Source: Eubacterium sp. 1001713B170207_170306_E7 (GTDB lineage Bacteria > Bacillota > Clostridia > Eubacteriales > Eubacteriaceae). From it: a DNA stretch of 64,000 nucleotides. The stretch lies in contig NZ_JADMVE010000001.1 in NCBI RefSeq assembly GCF_015547515.1, positions 434,406-498,405 of the forward strand, written 5' to 3'. The translations under genes and the position numbers were made by a program. The notes beneath the pieces are model-generated. The model saw nothing but the letters and a program-made list of their open reading frames with translations. It ran no database searches and had not been told where the DNA came from. Below are positions 32,398-41,255 of the stretch, in pieces; within the stretch, counting starts at the first letter, position 1; every line of letters starts with the position of its first letter.

Positions 32398-32679
32398 CAG
32401 CAGACGCGCGCAGACTGCGCCTTTTATCCAGATAAGAAAAAGGGACCAGGCGCCGTGGACACGCAAGCCGGGAGCAAGAGCGACTGGCGCTCTCAATGCT
32501 ACTGCGAAGCGGTAGCAACCAAAAGGAACACAGATGATCCACGGTTTGTTTTGATTCGTATTTCATACGAAACAAATCGATAACATCTGCGAAACCGATT
32601 CACACCAAATTACAAATTTGGGTTCTCTGGTTCCCGCAGGCCGCCTTTTTCTTCCTTAGGTAAAAGGCTTCGTCTGCTG
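32398..32679 (+). repeat. Dispersed intergenic element, copy D, long form
   Basis: The core GACTGCGCCTTTTATCCAG (32413 onward, to 32452) is followed by about 190 nt and the tail TTCCTTAGGTAAAAGGCTTCG (32652-32672). The ends pair: CAGCAGACG (32398-32406) with CGTCTGCTG (32671-32679). Copy E has the same core and tail with a different middle. The spacer 32252-32736 holds this element and little else; a GC-rich stretch at 32310-32397 shows nothing I recognise. Confidence 0.72.
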
Positions 32680-32736
32680 GGTTTTTGTCATACTGTATAG
32701 CGGCAGCGCTGCGGATAATAAATTCGGAGGTGAAAA

Positions 32737-33258
32737 ATGAAAAGCGATGAAATATTAATGATCGGCGACAGCCTGATCGAGTACGGGGACTGGGAGACCC
32801 TGCTCGGAAAAGCGGTTATCAACCGGGGCATGGGCGGCGACACCACCGAGGGGGTGCTCATGCGCATTGGCAGAAGCCTGGAGCGCAGGCCGGATAAAAT
32901 CTTTCTGATGGTCGGGGTGAACGACATCATCACCGGGGAGACAACCGCCTTTACCGCCCGTAACTACGAGGCCATCCTTCAGAAAATCAGGGCGCTGTCG
33001 CCGGACAGCGCTGTCTATGTGCATAAGGCGCTGCCCTGCAACCCCGAGAAGCTCTTCTTTGTATTTGACAACCGCCGGGTCACAGCGCTCAACTGGGAAA
33101 TCGAGCGGCTGGCAGAAAAATACAGCGCCGAATGCATTGATCTGTGGGATGTTCTGACAGAAAACGGCGAGCTGCTGCCAGCATACACCCTGGACGGCGT
33201 GCACCTGACAGCCCCGGCCTACGCGCTGTGGGCCCAGAAGCTCAGGAGACTTCTTTAG
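32737..33258 (+). CDS. SGNH/GDSL-type hydrolase
   Basis: A 173-residue cytoplasmic SGNH hydrolase (platelet-activating factor acetylhydrolase-like esterase). Block I GDSL (MIGDSLIEYGDW; S12), block II glycine (NRGMGGDTT), block III GVND with the catalytic-site Asn and block V DGVHLT (Asp and His) are all present, so it should be an active esterase or deacetylase. The substrate is unknown. It has CGGAGG before the ATG. Its 3' end overlaps the end of the convergent PAP2 gene by 17 nt. Confidence 0.9.
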   Translation: MKSDEILMIGDSLIEYGDWETLLGKAVINRGMGGDTTEGVLMRIGRSLERRPDKIFLMVGVNDIITGETTAFTARNYEAILQKIRALSPDSAVYVHKALPCNPEKLFFVFDNRRVTALNWEIERLAEKYSAECIDLWDVLTENGELLPAYTLDGVHLTAPAYALWAQKLRRLL

Positions 33259-33787
33259 GGGCGGGCAGCAGCCTTGTCTCAAGGGCGCAGGCACCCGAGC
33301 CAATGCCAATGCCCAGAGCGGCAGCCGCCGCAATATCCGACGGATAGTGGACAAAAAGATACATTCTGGAAAAGCTGATGAGCGCAGCCAGCGGAATGGC
33401 ACCAAGGCCAAAGGCTTTTTTGTTCAGGGTCAGGACCGTGGCGGCAGTCACAGAGGTCAGCGTATGGCCGGAGGGGAAGGAAGCGCCAAAGGGACGCTGG
33501 ATCTTCAAAGAAACGGTGTGGTCAACGTCGCAGGGCCGCGCGCGGCGGAAGATGTTTTTAACCAGAATGTTGTTGGCGGCAACGTCAAAGGATACCGCCG
33601 CAGCGAGGGTAAAGCCGCACCGGCGGTATTTTTTTGAGAGCATCATCAGCCCGCCGATGCCAATCCAGACAGCGCCGGCAGTCCCGAGCTTCGTCGCGCC
33701 GATCATCACCTTGTCCAGCGCTGGTGAGCAGAGGTTTTTCTGTATTTTTTTCAATATTTTAAGATCAAATTTCGTGATGTTTTTCAT
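33242..33787 (-). CDS. PAP2-family phosphatase, undecaprenyl pyrophosphate phosphatase-like
   Basis: A 181-residue membrane phosphatase. All three phosphatase motifs are intact: KNIFRRARP (KX6RP), FPSGH and SRMYLFVHYPSD (SRX5HX3D). Hydrophobic helices surround them. Likely substrates are lipid phosphates such as undecaprenyl pyrophosphate or phosphatidylglycerol phosphate. I start at ATG 33787; AAGGAG lies 13 nt upstream, a little far, and an ATG at 33820 in frame is the alternative. Convergent with the SGNH gene. Confidence 0.88.
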   Translation of the reverse strand: MKNITKFDLKILKKIQKNLCSPALDKVMIGATKLGTAGAVWIGIGGLMMLSKKYRRCGFTLAAAVSFDVAANNILVKNIFRRARPCDVDHTVSLKIQRPFGASFPSGHTLTSVTAATVLTLNKKAFGLGAIPLAALISFSRMYLFVHYPSDIAAAAALGIGIGSGACALETRLLPAPKEVS

Positions 33788-33859
33788 TGAGTCATGAATT
33801 CTCCTTATATCGTAAAGCACATTATACCTGAAAATGGATTAATTTTCATTAAAAGCAGA

Positions 33860-33888
33860 ATGACGTTCGTTTTCAAATGTGTTATAAT
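33860..33888 (+). promoter_or_regulatory. Promoter of the lipoprotein pair
   Basis: ATGACG (33860-33865), 17-nt spacer, TATAAT (33883-33888) with TG (33880-33881). Confidence 0.7.
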
Positions 33889-33912
33889 GAGGAAAAGGAA
33901 GAGGTGAGGTTG

Positions 33913-34461
33913 ATGAAAAAGCAATGGGCGATACTGATGGCAGTGCTGGCCTGCGCCGTTCTGACAGGGTGCGGGCAGGCGGACAGCCCTGTGGGGAGCT
34001 GGCAGGAGGATTATTTTGAGAAGACCTGTCCGGCAGAGGATGATATGCAGAACCATGTCATCACCTTTAATGATGACGGAACCTTCTCAGACGGGCGGGG
34101 TGTCAACAAAGATGGCCGCTACCAGGTGCTGTATTTTGACGGGAGCTACGGGAATTACGAGAATTGTTTAACGCTGAGCCGGGTGACACTCTTTGATTCA
34201 GCTTTTGAGGTGTACCGGCAAACGGAATACGGGACTGAGATCAGCGATCGCGAAATGGATAAAAAGAAGTATGCCGGACCACGCCTCACGCCGCCTCCCG
34301 GAAAATATGATTGGGAAATGGAATTGCAGGCAATGCGCGCGATGAAGGATAGCCAGCGGTTTTATTATCGGATTTCTGGAAACCATCTTTACATTATCAG
34401 TGCGAAGGTCAATCTGGAGAAAGGTAGTATGGTCAATGGAAAATACCACTTTGTCCGGTAG
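33913..34461 (+). CDS. Putative lipoprotein, unknown
   Basis: A 182-residue secreted lipoprotein. The signal peptide (KKQWAILMAVLACAV) ends in the lipobox LTGC with Cys at residue 20. The mature part carries a VGSWQEDYF...FNDDGTFSDGRG pattern (a lipocalin-like or DUF-type beta fold: threshold of G-x-W and DDGT motifs) and an extended C-terminus. No family is recognised. Start at ATG 33913 following GAGGTGAGG; an upstream ATG at 33877 lies inside the promoter. The following gene encodes a second lipoprotein with similar WxxxxGD/DDG motifs, so they are likely paralogues. Confidence 0.75.
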   Translation: MKKQWAILMAVLACAVLTGCGQADSPVGSWQEDYFEKTCPAEDDMQNHVITFNDDGTFSDGRGVNKDGRYQVLYFDGSYGNYENCLTLSRVTLFDSAFEVYRQTEYGTEISDREMDKKKYAGPRLTPPPGKYDWEMELQAMRAMKDSQRFYYRISGNHLYIISAKVNLEKGSMVNGKYHFVR

Positions 34462-34483
34462 ATATGCCGGAAAACAGCGTGGA

Positions 34484-34978
34484 ATGAAGCGCCTGCTGGC
34501 CTGTGGGGCGGCTGTGATTTTGATTTTTGCCCTGTCAGGCTGTCAGGCCAGGCAGTCCCCGCTGGTCGGATTATGGCATACCGAAAGCGGTGACACGCTG
34601 CCTCTGGAGAGTATGACCATTGAATTTAAAGACGATGGCGTTGTCAATACCCTCGAGTATCATGTGTTTGGCGTCCGCGACTACTATGGCTATGGGCCCT
34701 CCGGAACCTATGGCGCTACAGAAAACAAGCTGATCTTTGCGCTTTCTGGCAGCTCATCACGTTGCAGTGATGAAAAATACGCGGATCGAAATTATCAGGA
34801 GGTAGAAGAGAAGTATCCAGACCGCCTTGAGCGTTACTTCGAAGTTGAAGGAGACACACTGTATCTCTACGAAACACAGGACAAAAAACAAACACCGAAC
34901 GCGTTTTTGACAGGGGAATTTAAACGCGGGCCGGCCAGTGAATGCGAACGGCTCAGGAAATATTTCTACAATGAGTAG
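34484..34978 (+). CDS. Putative lipoprotein, paralogue of the preceding one
   Basis: A 164-residue predicted lipoprotein. ATG 34484 starts MKRLLACGAAVILIFALSGC, a clean signal peptide with the lipobox LSGC. Mature part: LVGLWHTESGDTLPLE, IEFKDDGVVNT and YGATENKLIFAL resemble the preceding lipoprotein (VGSWQEDYF, FNDDGTFSDG). It is also rich in Asp/Tyr and ends KYFYNE. The ribosome site is weak (GTGGA), so the start is less certain; open frame continues upstream, overlapping the first gene. Function unknown. Confidence 0.72.
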   Translation: MKRLLACGAAVILIFALSGCQARQSPLVGLWHTESGDTLPLESMTIEFKDDGVVNTLEYHVFGVRDYYGYGPSGTYGATENKLIFALSGSSSRCSDEKYADRNYQEVEEKYPDRLERYFEVEGDTLYLYETQDKKQTPNAFLTGEFKRGPASECERLRKYFYNE

Positions 34979-35056
34979 AGATGGGATCAAAGCAGATAAA
35001 CAGGCCCGGCATTCAATTGCTCTAAAAAAAGAACAAGAACTTTAACCCATAAAAGC

Positions 35057-35085
35057 TTGACAGCCTAAATCTTGAGTGCTAAAAT
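35057..35085 (+). promoter_or_regulatory. Promoter of the trp operon
   Basis: TTGACA (35057-35062), 17-nt spacer, TAAAAT (35080-35085) preceded by TGC. Confidence 0.85.
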
Positions 35086-35144
35086 AAAGCACAATTAAAA
35101 TGACAACTGAATACTTGCCTTAAAAACCATTGACGTGAAGATAA

Positions 35145-35426
35145 AAACAGTTCGTGCACTTACAGAGAGCCGGGAATGCTGAGAGCCTGGCAGAACGCAG
35201 CCTGTTAAATGGATCACCGAGGGCGCAGTGAACAGAGCGCAAGCTCCCATTACTCTGCGACGCACCTTCTGCGTTATTGAAGAGGCGGTTGATGGACCGC
35301 TGCAAAGAGCATGGGATCTTTTTGTTTCCCGTGAATAAAGGTGGCACCGCGGGTGTTTTCACAGAACTTACAGCACTCGTCCTTTAATAAACGCATTTGC
35401 GTCTATTTTAGGGCGAGTGTTTTTTG
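35145..35426 (+). promoter_or_regulatory. T-box leader, probably tryptophan-specific
   Basis: The leader shows the T-box landmarks: Stem I with AGAGAGCCGGGAATGCTGAGA near 35165-35190, the T-box AATAAAGGTGGCACCGCGG at 35334-35352, and a terminator with arms GCACTCGTCCT (35373-35383) and AGGGCGAGTGT (35410-35420) and six T. The most likely specifier is TGG in AAATGGATCACC at about 35207-35218, giving tryptophan; this agrees with the operon behind it. Uncharged tRNA-Trp would bind and prevent termination. Confidence 0.88.
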
Positions 35427-35432
35427 ATGTTT

Positions 35433-35576
35433 TGTCCAATTTTTAAAAAAATTGGCAGGGGTAAGGAGCGTTAGCGGTTACCCCGGTAACAAAACGAACG
35501 CAAAGCATTGGTGAAATTCACCATTCTGGATTATTATTTCGGCAATGCTTTGTGAACCCTGCCTGTCCAATTTTTA
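35433..35576 (+). other. Structured element with 13-bp direct repeats between T-box and trpE
   Basis: TGTCCAATTTTTA occurs at 35433-35445 and again at 35564-35576. Between them three stems form a junction: GGCAGGG/CCCTGCC (35454-35460 with 35557-35563), GCGTT...AACGC (35468-35472 with 35497-35501) enclosing GGTTACC/GGTAAC, and CAAAGCATTG/CAATGCTTTG (35501-35510 with 35543-35552) enclosing GGTGAA/TTCACC. Either a small inserted palindromic element flanked by a target duplication or a second RNA regulator of the trp operon. Confidence 0.6.
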
Positions 35577-35600
35577 TCATCACTATAAAAGGAGCAACCT

Positions 35601-37067
35601 ATGAAAATACCATCGTTAGAAACCGTACAGAAACAATCAGAAGGCTTCGCGGCGTTTCCTGTCAGCTGCGAAATTTTTGCGGACATCAAGACACCGATTC
35701 AGGTGCTGAAAATATTAAAGAGCATCAGCGCGCGCTGCTATCTGCTGGAAAGCGTCGAGGGGGTTGAGAAGTGGGGGCGGTATTCCTTCCTCGGCTTCGA
35801 CCCGGTGGTCGAGGTGAAGTGTAAGGACGGCCTTATGGAAATCAAAAACGGCACCTCGGTCAAAATAAAGACCGATGATCCGGGACAGGAGATAAGGCGT
35901 ATCCTGTCTGAGTACAGAAGCCCAAGAGTGGCCGGGCTGCCGCCCTTTACCGGCGGCTTTGTCGGCTATTTTTCCTACGACTATCTGAAATACAGCGAGT
36001 CATCCCTGCGCTTTGACGGTGACGACAGCGCGGGCTTTGACGATCTGGACCTCATGCTCTTTGAAAAGGTCATTGCCTTTGACCAGCTGCGGCAGAAAAT
36101 TGTGATCATGGTAACCATCAAAACCGATAATCTGGCCGTGAACTATAACCACGCCGTCAGAGAACTGGATTACCTAGTGAGCCTGATCCGAAGCGATGTC
36201 CCGGAGAACCGGGAGAAGCCGAGGCTGCTCAGTGATTTCAGGCCGCATTTTGACCGGGAGGCCTACTGTGAGATCGTGGAAAAAACCAAAGGCTATATCC
36301 GAGAGGGCGACATTTTTCAGGCAGTGCCCTCCAACCGTCTGACCGCCGAGATGGAGGGGAGCCTGTTCAACACCTACCGTGTGCTGAGGACCATCAATCC
36401 ATCTCCCTATATGTATTACATTGCCTGTGACGACCTCGAGATCGCCGGTGCGTCCCCTGAGACACTGGTAAAGCTTCAGGATGGTCAGCTCTCAACCTTC
36501 CCCATTGCGGGCACCAGCCCCAGGGGCGTGACCAGTGAGGCGGACACCGAGCTTGAGGAACGTCTGCTCAAAGACCCGAAGGAGCTGGCAGAGCACAACA
36601 TGTTGGTGGACCTGGGGCGGAACGATCTTGGCCGGGTAAGCAAGTACGGCAGCGTAGAGGTGCAGGAGTATTTAAAAATCCAGAAGTATTCCCATGTCAT
36701 GCACATCACCTCCGTGGTAACCGGGCAGCTGAGAGAGGATATGGACCAGCTTGACGCGGTGGCGGCAGTGCTCCCCGCGGGCACGCTTTCGGGAGCGCCC
36801 AAGATAAGAGCCTGCGAGATCATCAACGGGCTGGAGGGAATACGGCGCGGCATTTACGGCGGCGCCATCGGCTACATTGATTTCACGGGCAATATGGATG
36901 TCTGCATCGCCATCCGGACAGCCGTCAAGAAGAATGACCTGGTCTACGTTCAGTCCGGCGGCGGTGTGGTTGCAGACAGCGACCCGGAAAAGGAATACCA
37001 GGAGAGCATCAACAAGGCCATGGCTGTGGTTGAAGCCGTAAAACAATCTGTGGAGGTAATGGACTGA
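35601..37067 (+). CDS. trpE: Anthranilate synthase component I
   Basis: TrpE makes anthranilate from chorismate and ammonia, the first step of tryptophan synthesis, in complex with TrpG. The 488-residue protein has the tryptophan-binding LLES motif at residues 48-51 (so feedback inhibition is likely) and the chorismate-binding core: FQAVPSNR, PSPYMYYI, GASPETLVKL, PIAGTSPRG, HNMLVDLGRND, and C-terminal LPAGTLSGAPKIRA and YGGAIGYIDFTGNMD. AAAAGGAG precedes the ATG. It shares one base with the trpG start (TGATG). Confidence 0.98.
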   Translation: MKIPSLETVQKQSEGFAAFPVSCEIFADIKTPIQVLKILKSISARCYLLESVEGVEKWGRYSFLGFDPVVEVKCKDGLMEIKNGTSVKIKTDDPGQEIRRILSEYRSPRVAGLPPFTGGFVGYFSYDYLKYSESSLRFDGDDSAGFDDLDLMLFEKVIAFDQLRQKIVIMVTIKTDNLAVNYNHAVRELDYLVSLIRSDVPENREKPRLLSDFRPHFDREAYCEIVEKTKGYIREGDIFQAVPSNRLTAEMEGSLFNTYRVLRTINPSPYMYYIACDDLEIAGASPETLVKLQDGQLSTFPIAGTSPRGVTSEADTELEERLLKDPKELAEHNMLVDLGRNDLGRVSKYGSVEVQEYLKIQKYSHVMHITSVVTGQLREDMDQLDAVAAVLPAGTLSGAPKIRACEIINGLEGIRRGIYGGAIGYIDFTGNMDVCIAIRTAVKKNDLVYVQSGGGVVADSDPEKEYQESINKAMAVVEAVKQSVEVMD

Positions 37068-37648
37068 TGATTTTAATCATTGATAACTACGACAGCTTTT
37101 CTTACAATCTTGTGCAGCAGGTGGGCAGGGTAAATCCTGACCTGAAAGTCATCCGGAACGACGCCCTGAGCCTGGACGAAATCGAGGCGCTGCACCCATC
37201 CCATATCATTCTGTCGCCAGGCCCCGGGCGGCCTGCCGGCGCCGGCGTCTGCGAGGCCGTGGTCCGACGGTTTGCGGGCAAGCTGCCGATTTTAGGCGTA
37301 TGCCTGGGACACCAGGCCATCTGTGAGGCCTTTGGCGCAGAAATCACCTACGCCAGCGAGCTGATCCACGGGAAAAAGAGCAGCATTCACATTGCCAATG
37401 GCAGCCAGCTGTTTAAAGGCCTGCCGCCCATTATGGACGCGGCCCGCTATCATTCTCTGGCCGTAAACCGGAGCAGCCTGCCCGATGAGCTGCTCATCAT
37501 CGCGGAGGATAATGCCGACGAGGTCATGGGCGTTAAGCACCAGGACTATGATGTTTACGGGCTCCAGTTTCACCCCGAATCCATATTGACGCCAAAGGGA
37601 AGCACCATCATTGAAAACTTTTTAGCATTAGGAGGAAAAGCACAATGA
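37067..37648 (+). CDS. trpG: Anthranilate synthase component II (glutamine amidotransferase)
   Basis: TrpG supplies ammonia from glutamine to TrpE. The 193-residue class I amidotransferase has ILIIDNYDSFSYNLVQ at the N-terminus, the oxyanion PGPGRP, nucleophile C79 in GVCLGHQAI, and the His-Glu pair in LQFHPESI. It lacks a fused TrpD domain. Start at 37067 overlapping trpE; its end overlaps trpD (ATGA). Confidence 0.98.
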   Translation: MILIIDNYDSFSYNLVQQVGRVNPDLKVIRNDALSLDEIEALHPSHIILSPGPGRPAGAGVCEAVVRRFAGKLPILGVCLGHQAICEAFGAEITYASELIHGKKSSIHIANGSQLFKGLPPIMDAARYHSLAVNRSSLPDELLIIAEDNADEVMGVKHQDYDVYGLQFHPESILTPKGSTIIENFLALGGKAQ

Positions 37649-38655
37649 TACAGGACGCAATCTATACGGTTTTAAACGGACAGAACCTTGATCTGGACGC
37701 CACCAAGGAAGCCTTTAACCAGATTATGGAGGGAAAGGCCACCAGCGCGCAGATCGGCTCCTTTCTCACGGCCATGCGGATGAAGGGCGAGACCATTGAG
37801 GAGATCACTGCCTGCGCCACGGTGATGCGTGAAAAATGCACAAAGCTCGACCCCGGGATGGATGTGCTGGAAATCGTGGGCACCGGAGGAGACGAAGCCA
37901 ATACCTTTAACATCTCCACCGTTTCAGGCATTGTCGTCTCCGCCGGCGGCGTACCCGTGGCCAAGCACGGCAACCGGAGTGTTTCCAGCAAATGCGGCGC
38001 CGCCGACTGCCTGGAGGCTCTGGGGGTTAAGATCGACCTGAATGCTGAACAGAACGCGCGGATGCTCAGAGAGCTTGGTATTTGCTTTATGTTTGCGCCG
38101 GTATACCACGCCTCCATGAAGTACGCAGGCCCAGTCCGCAAAGAAATCGCGGTGCGCACCATCTTCAACATTCTGGGCCCGCTGGCCAACCCTGCGGGGG
38201 CCAATATGCAGCTGCTGGGCGTCTACGACGAGAACCTGGTAGAGCCCCTTGCCAGAGTGCTCTCAAACCTCGGTGTCAAGCGGGGAATGGTGGTTCACGG
38301 ACACGATGGCCTGGACGAGATTACCCTGTGCGACACCACCACCATCTGCGAGATAAACGACGGCCAGCTCAACAGCTTTTTCCTTTCACCGGAGCAGCTG
38401 GGCCTGAAACGCTGTGCGCCGGAGGCGTTAGTCGGAGGCGGCCCGCAGGAAAATGCCGAGATCGCACGGGAAATCCTGGGTGGTGTCCATGGCCCCAAGC
38501 GCGATGTGGTGCTCTTAAATGCGGCGGTCTGCCTGTATATGACCTATAACCAGATGACGCTGAGGGAATGTGTGCGCTATGCCCAAAATCTGATTGACAG
38601 CGGAAAAGCCATGGAACAGCTGAACCGGTTCATCGCTTTGTCCCATGAGGTGTAG
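37645..38655 (+). CDS. trpD: Anthranilate phosphoribosyltransferase
   Basis: TrpD transfers phosphoribose from PRPP to anthranilate. The 336-residue protein has GTGGD (79-83) with TFNIST, KHGNR (108-111), the anthranilate-binding VRTIFNILGPLANP segment and the metal pair DE in GLDEITL. It serves as the reference for the divergent TrpD-like protein at 7413-8522 in this window. ATG 37645 overlaps trpG by 4 nt. Confidence 0.98.
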   Translation: MIQDAIYTVLNGQNLDLDATKEAFNQIMEGKATSAQIGSFLTAMRMKGETIEEITACATVMREKCTKLDPGMDVLEIVGTGGDEANTFNISTVSGIVVSAGGVPVAKHGNRSVSSKCGAADCLEALGVKIDLNAEQNARMLRELGICFMFAPVYHASMKYAGPVRKEIAVRTIFNILGPLANPAGANMQLLGVYDENLVEPLARVLSNLGVKRGMVVHGHDGLDEITLCDTTTICEINDGQLNSFFLSPEQLGLKRCAPEALVGGGPQENAEIAREILGGVHGPKRDVVLLNAAVCLYMTYNQMTLRECVRYAQNLIDSGKAMEQLNRFIALSHEV

Positions 38656-38657
38656 AG

Positions 38658-39443
38658 ATGATTTTAGATAAACTAGCGGCCAGCACCAGAGCGCGGGTCG
38701 AACGCTTAAAGGCAGGAAAGCCCCTGGAGGCGGTAAGAGAAGAAGCGCTGGCCATGGTGCCCGAGAAGCCCTTTTGCTTTGAGGCGGCCCTGAAAAAAGC
38801 AGACATCACCTTTATCTGCGAGGTCAAGAAGGCATCACCCTCAAAGGGGCTGATCGCCCCGGACTTTCCCTATGTGGACATTGCCAGAGATTATGAGGCC
38901 GCCGGTGCAGACGCGATCTCAGTCCTCACAGAGCCCGAATATTTTTTAGGCAGCGACAACTACCTGAGCGCTGTCAGAAAAGCGGTGAGCATCCCGGTGA
39001 TCCGAAAGGATTTTACCGTTGATGCCTATCAGATTTACGAGGCCAGAATCATCGGTGCAGACGCGGTTCTGCTGATCTGTGCGCTCCTTGACACAGCGAC
39101 GCTGAGGGAGTATATCCAAATTGCCGACGCCCTGGGCCTCACAGCGCTGGTGGAGGCCCACGATGAAGCGGAGGTGGATTCAGCGCTGGCCGCAGGCGCC
39201 CGGGTGGTCGGCGTCAATAACCGGAACCTCAAAACCTTTGAGGTTGATATTACCAACAGCAAACGGCTCAGGCGTCTGGTTCCCGATAACATTATCTTTG
39301 TTTCGGAGAGTGGTATTAAAACCCCTGAGGATGTCCAGACCCTTCGGGAGAACGGCACAGACGCAGTGCTGATCGGCGAAACCCTGATGCGCAGCGCCCA
39401 CAAGGCCGGGGAGCTGGCAAGGCTGCGTGGAGAGCGTGTTTAG
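38658..39443 (+). CDS. trpC: Indole-3-glycerol phosphate synthase
   Basis: TrpC closes the indole ring, forming indole-3-glycerol phosphate from CdRP. The 261-residue TIM-barrel protein has the catalytic CEVKKASPSKG, the loop DAISVLTEPEYFLG, PVIRKDF, LVEAHDEAEV, VGVNNRNLKTF and SESGI motifs of the family. It is monofunctional; trpF is separate. Two nt separate it from trpD and one from trpF. Confidence 0.97.
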   Translation: MILDKLAASTRARVERLKAGKPLEAVREEALAMVPEKPFCFEAALKKADITFICEVKKASPSKGLIAPDFPYVDIARDYEAAGADAISVLTEPEYFLGSDNYLSAVRKAVSIPVIRKDFTVDAYQIYEARIIGADAVLLICALLDTATLREYIQIADALGLTALVEAHDEAEVDSALAAGARVVGVNNRNLKTFEVDITNSKRLRRLVPDNIIFVSESGIKTPEDVQTLRENGTDAVLIGETLMRSAHKAGELARLRGERV

Positions 39444-39444
39444 C

Positions 39445-40074
39445 ATGGAGACAAAGATTAAAATCTGCGGCCTGACAAGGCCCCAGGACATCGAGGCAGT
39501 CAATGCGGCCAAACCGGACTACGTTGGCTTTGTGTTTGCCGAGAGCAGCCGGCGCCTGACACCACAGCAGGCTCTGGCGCTGAAGCGGCAGCTTACCCCG
39601 GAGATTCAAAGCGTCGGCGTTTTTGTCAACGCCAGTCTGGAGACGATCCAGGCAGTTACCCGTCAGGGTATTCTGGACCTTGTTCAGCTGCACGGGGACG
39701 AATCCCCCGGATTTGCCGAAAGAGTGCGCTGTGAGACAGGCTGTCCGGTAGTAAAGGCACTGAGAATTAAAGACGCAGAAAGCCTTGAGGCATTAGAGGA
39801 TTATGCTCAGGCCGACTATCTTTTACTGGACGCATATAATAAAAACAGCTATGGCGGCACCGGCAGAGCCTTTAACTGGGAGCTGCTCAGGGAAAGCACC
39901 ATTCAAAAGCCCTTTTTTCTGGCTGGCGGGCTGAACGAAGAAAACATCGGAGCAGCCATAAAGACGGTTAAACCCTTCGCTGTGGATATCAGCAGCGGTG
40001 TGGAGACAAATGGGTGTAAGGACCCCGGTAAAATAGAGGAAATCATCAAAAAAATAAGGAGATCAGACCAATGA
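39445..40074 (+). CDS. trpF: Phosphoribosylanthranilate isomerase
   Basis: TrpF isomerises phosphoribosylanthranilate to CdRP. The protein (209 residues from ATG 39445) shows [10 protein letters not shown] with the catalytic Cys, [38 protein letters not shown] with the catalytic Asp, [11 protein letters not shown] and [14 protein letters not shown]. The frame is open upstream to GTG 39427 within trpC; the ATG just after the trpC stop is preferred. The stop overlaps trpB by 4 nt. Confidence 0.97.
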   Translation: METKIKICGLTRPQDIEAVNAAKPDYVGFVFAESSRRLTPQQALALKRQLTPEIQSVGVFVNASLETIQAVTRQGILDLVQLHGDESPGFAERVRCETGCPVVKALRIKDAESLEALEDYAQADYLLLDAYNKNSYGGTGRAFNWELLRESTIQKPFFLAGGLNEENIGAAIKTVKPFAVDISSGVETNGCKDPGKIEEIIKKIRRSDQ

Positions 40075-41255
40075 CAAGAGGACGTTACGGACAGCACGGG
40101 GGGCAGTATATCCCCGAGACATTAATGAATGCGGTGCTTGAGCTGGAGGAGGCCTACGAGCATTACAAAAGCGACCCGGCTTTCAACGCTGAGCTGAACA
40201 GCCTGCTGCTGAACTATGCGGGCAGGCCGTCGTTATTATACTATGCCGAAAAGATGACAAAGGAACTTGGCGGCGCGAAAATATACCTGAAACGTGAGGA
40301 CTTGAATCATACCGGCTCGCACAAAATCAACAATGTGCTGGGCCAGGTGCTCCTGGCAAAGAAAATGGGCAAAACCCGCGTCATTGCAGAGACAGGCGCA
40401 GGGCAGCACGGTGTTGCCACCGCCACCGCCGCGGCGCTCATGGATATGGAATGTGAAATATTCATGGGAAAGGAGGACAGTGACCGCCAGGCCCTGAATG
40501 TTTACCGGATGGAGCTGCTCGGCGCAAAGGTTCACTCGGTTACCAGCGGCACCATGACTTTAAAGGATGCTGTCAACGAAACCATGCGGGAATGGACCAG
40601 CCGGATCATTGACACCCATTATGTGCTGGGCTCAGTGATGGGGCCGCACCCGTTTCCCATGATGGTGCGTGATTTCCAGTCTGTGATCAGCCAGGAGGCA
40701 AGAGCGCAGATATTGGAAAAAGAGGGGAAGCTCCCAGCGGCGGTGGTGGCCTGTGTCGGCGGCGGCAGCAACGCCATGGGAATGTTTTACCATTTTATAA
40801 AAGATCAGGAGGTCCGGCTCATTGGCTGTGAGGCGGCAGGAAAAGGCGTGGATACCGGCCAGCACGCAGCGACCATCGCCAGAGGCACGCCCGGCATTTT
40901 TCATGGTATGAAGTCCTATTTCTGCCAGGATGTCTACGGCCAGATCGCCCCGGTATACTCGATCTCCGCCGGTCTGGATTATCCTGGCATCGGCCCGGAG
41001 CACGCGCATCTGCACGATCTGGGCAGAGCCGAGTATGTGCCAGTCACCGACGATGAGGCCATCGAGGCCTTTGAGTACCTCTCGCGAACCGAGGGGATTA
41101 TCCCGGCGGTCGAGAGCGCCCACGCTGTCGCTTATGCCAGAAAGCTGGCGCCGTCCATGCCAGCGGATGAGAGCATGATCATCTGTTTATCGGGGCGCGG
41201 AGACAAGGATGTGGCGGCCATTGCACGCTATAAGGGGGTGGATTTACATGAGTAA
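40071..41255 (+). CDS. trpB: Tryptophan synthase beta chain
   Basis: TrpB condenses indole with serine using PLP. The 394-residue protein has [15 protein letters not shown], the PLP-lysine motif [30 protein letters not shown], the phosphate-binding [22 protein letters not shown] and the C-terminal CLSGRGDKD. It is of the TrpB1 type that works with TrpA. It overlaps trpF by 4 nt and trpA by 8 nt. Confidence 0.98.
   Translation: MTRGRYGQHGGQYIPETLMNAVLELEEAYEHYKSDPAFNAELNSLLLNYAGRPSLLYYAEKMTKELGGAKIYLKREDLNHTGSHKINNVLGQVLLAKKMGKTRVIAETGAGQHGVATATAAALMDMECEIFMGKEDSDRQALNVYRMELLGAKVHSVTSGTMTLKDAVNETMREWTSRIIDTHYVLGSVMGPHPFPMMVRDFQSVISQEARAQILEKEGKLPAAVVACVGGGSNAMGMFYHFIKDQEVRLIGCEAAGKGVDTGQHAATIARGTPGIFHGMKSYFCQDVYGQIAPVYSISAGLDYPGIGPEHAHLHDLGRAEYVPVTDDEAIEAFEYLSRTEGIIPAVESAHAVAYARKLAPSMPADESMIICLSGRGDKDVAAIARYKGVDLHE

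Noticed and set aside
35120-35362. Minus-strand frame of 80 codons within the trp leader
   Set aside because: It lies wholly in the T-box RNA and is explained by it.
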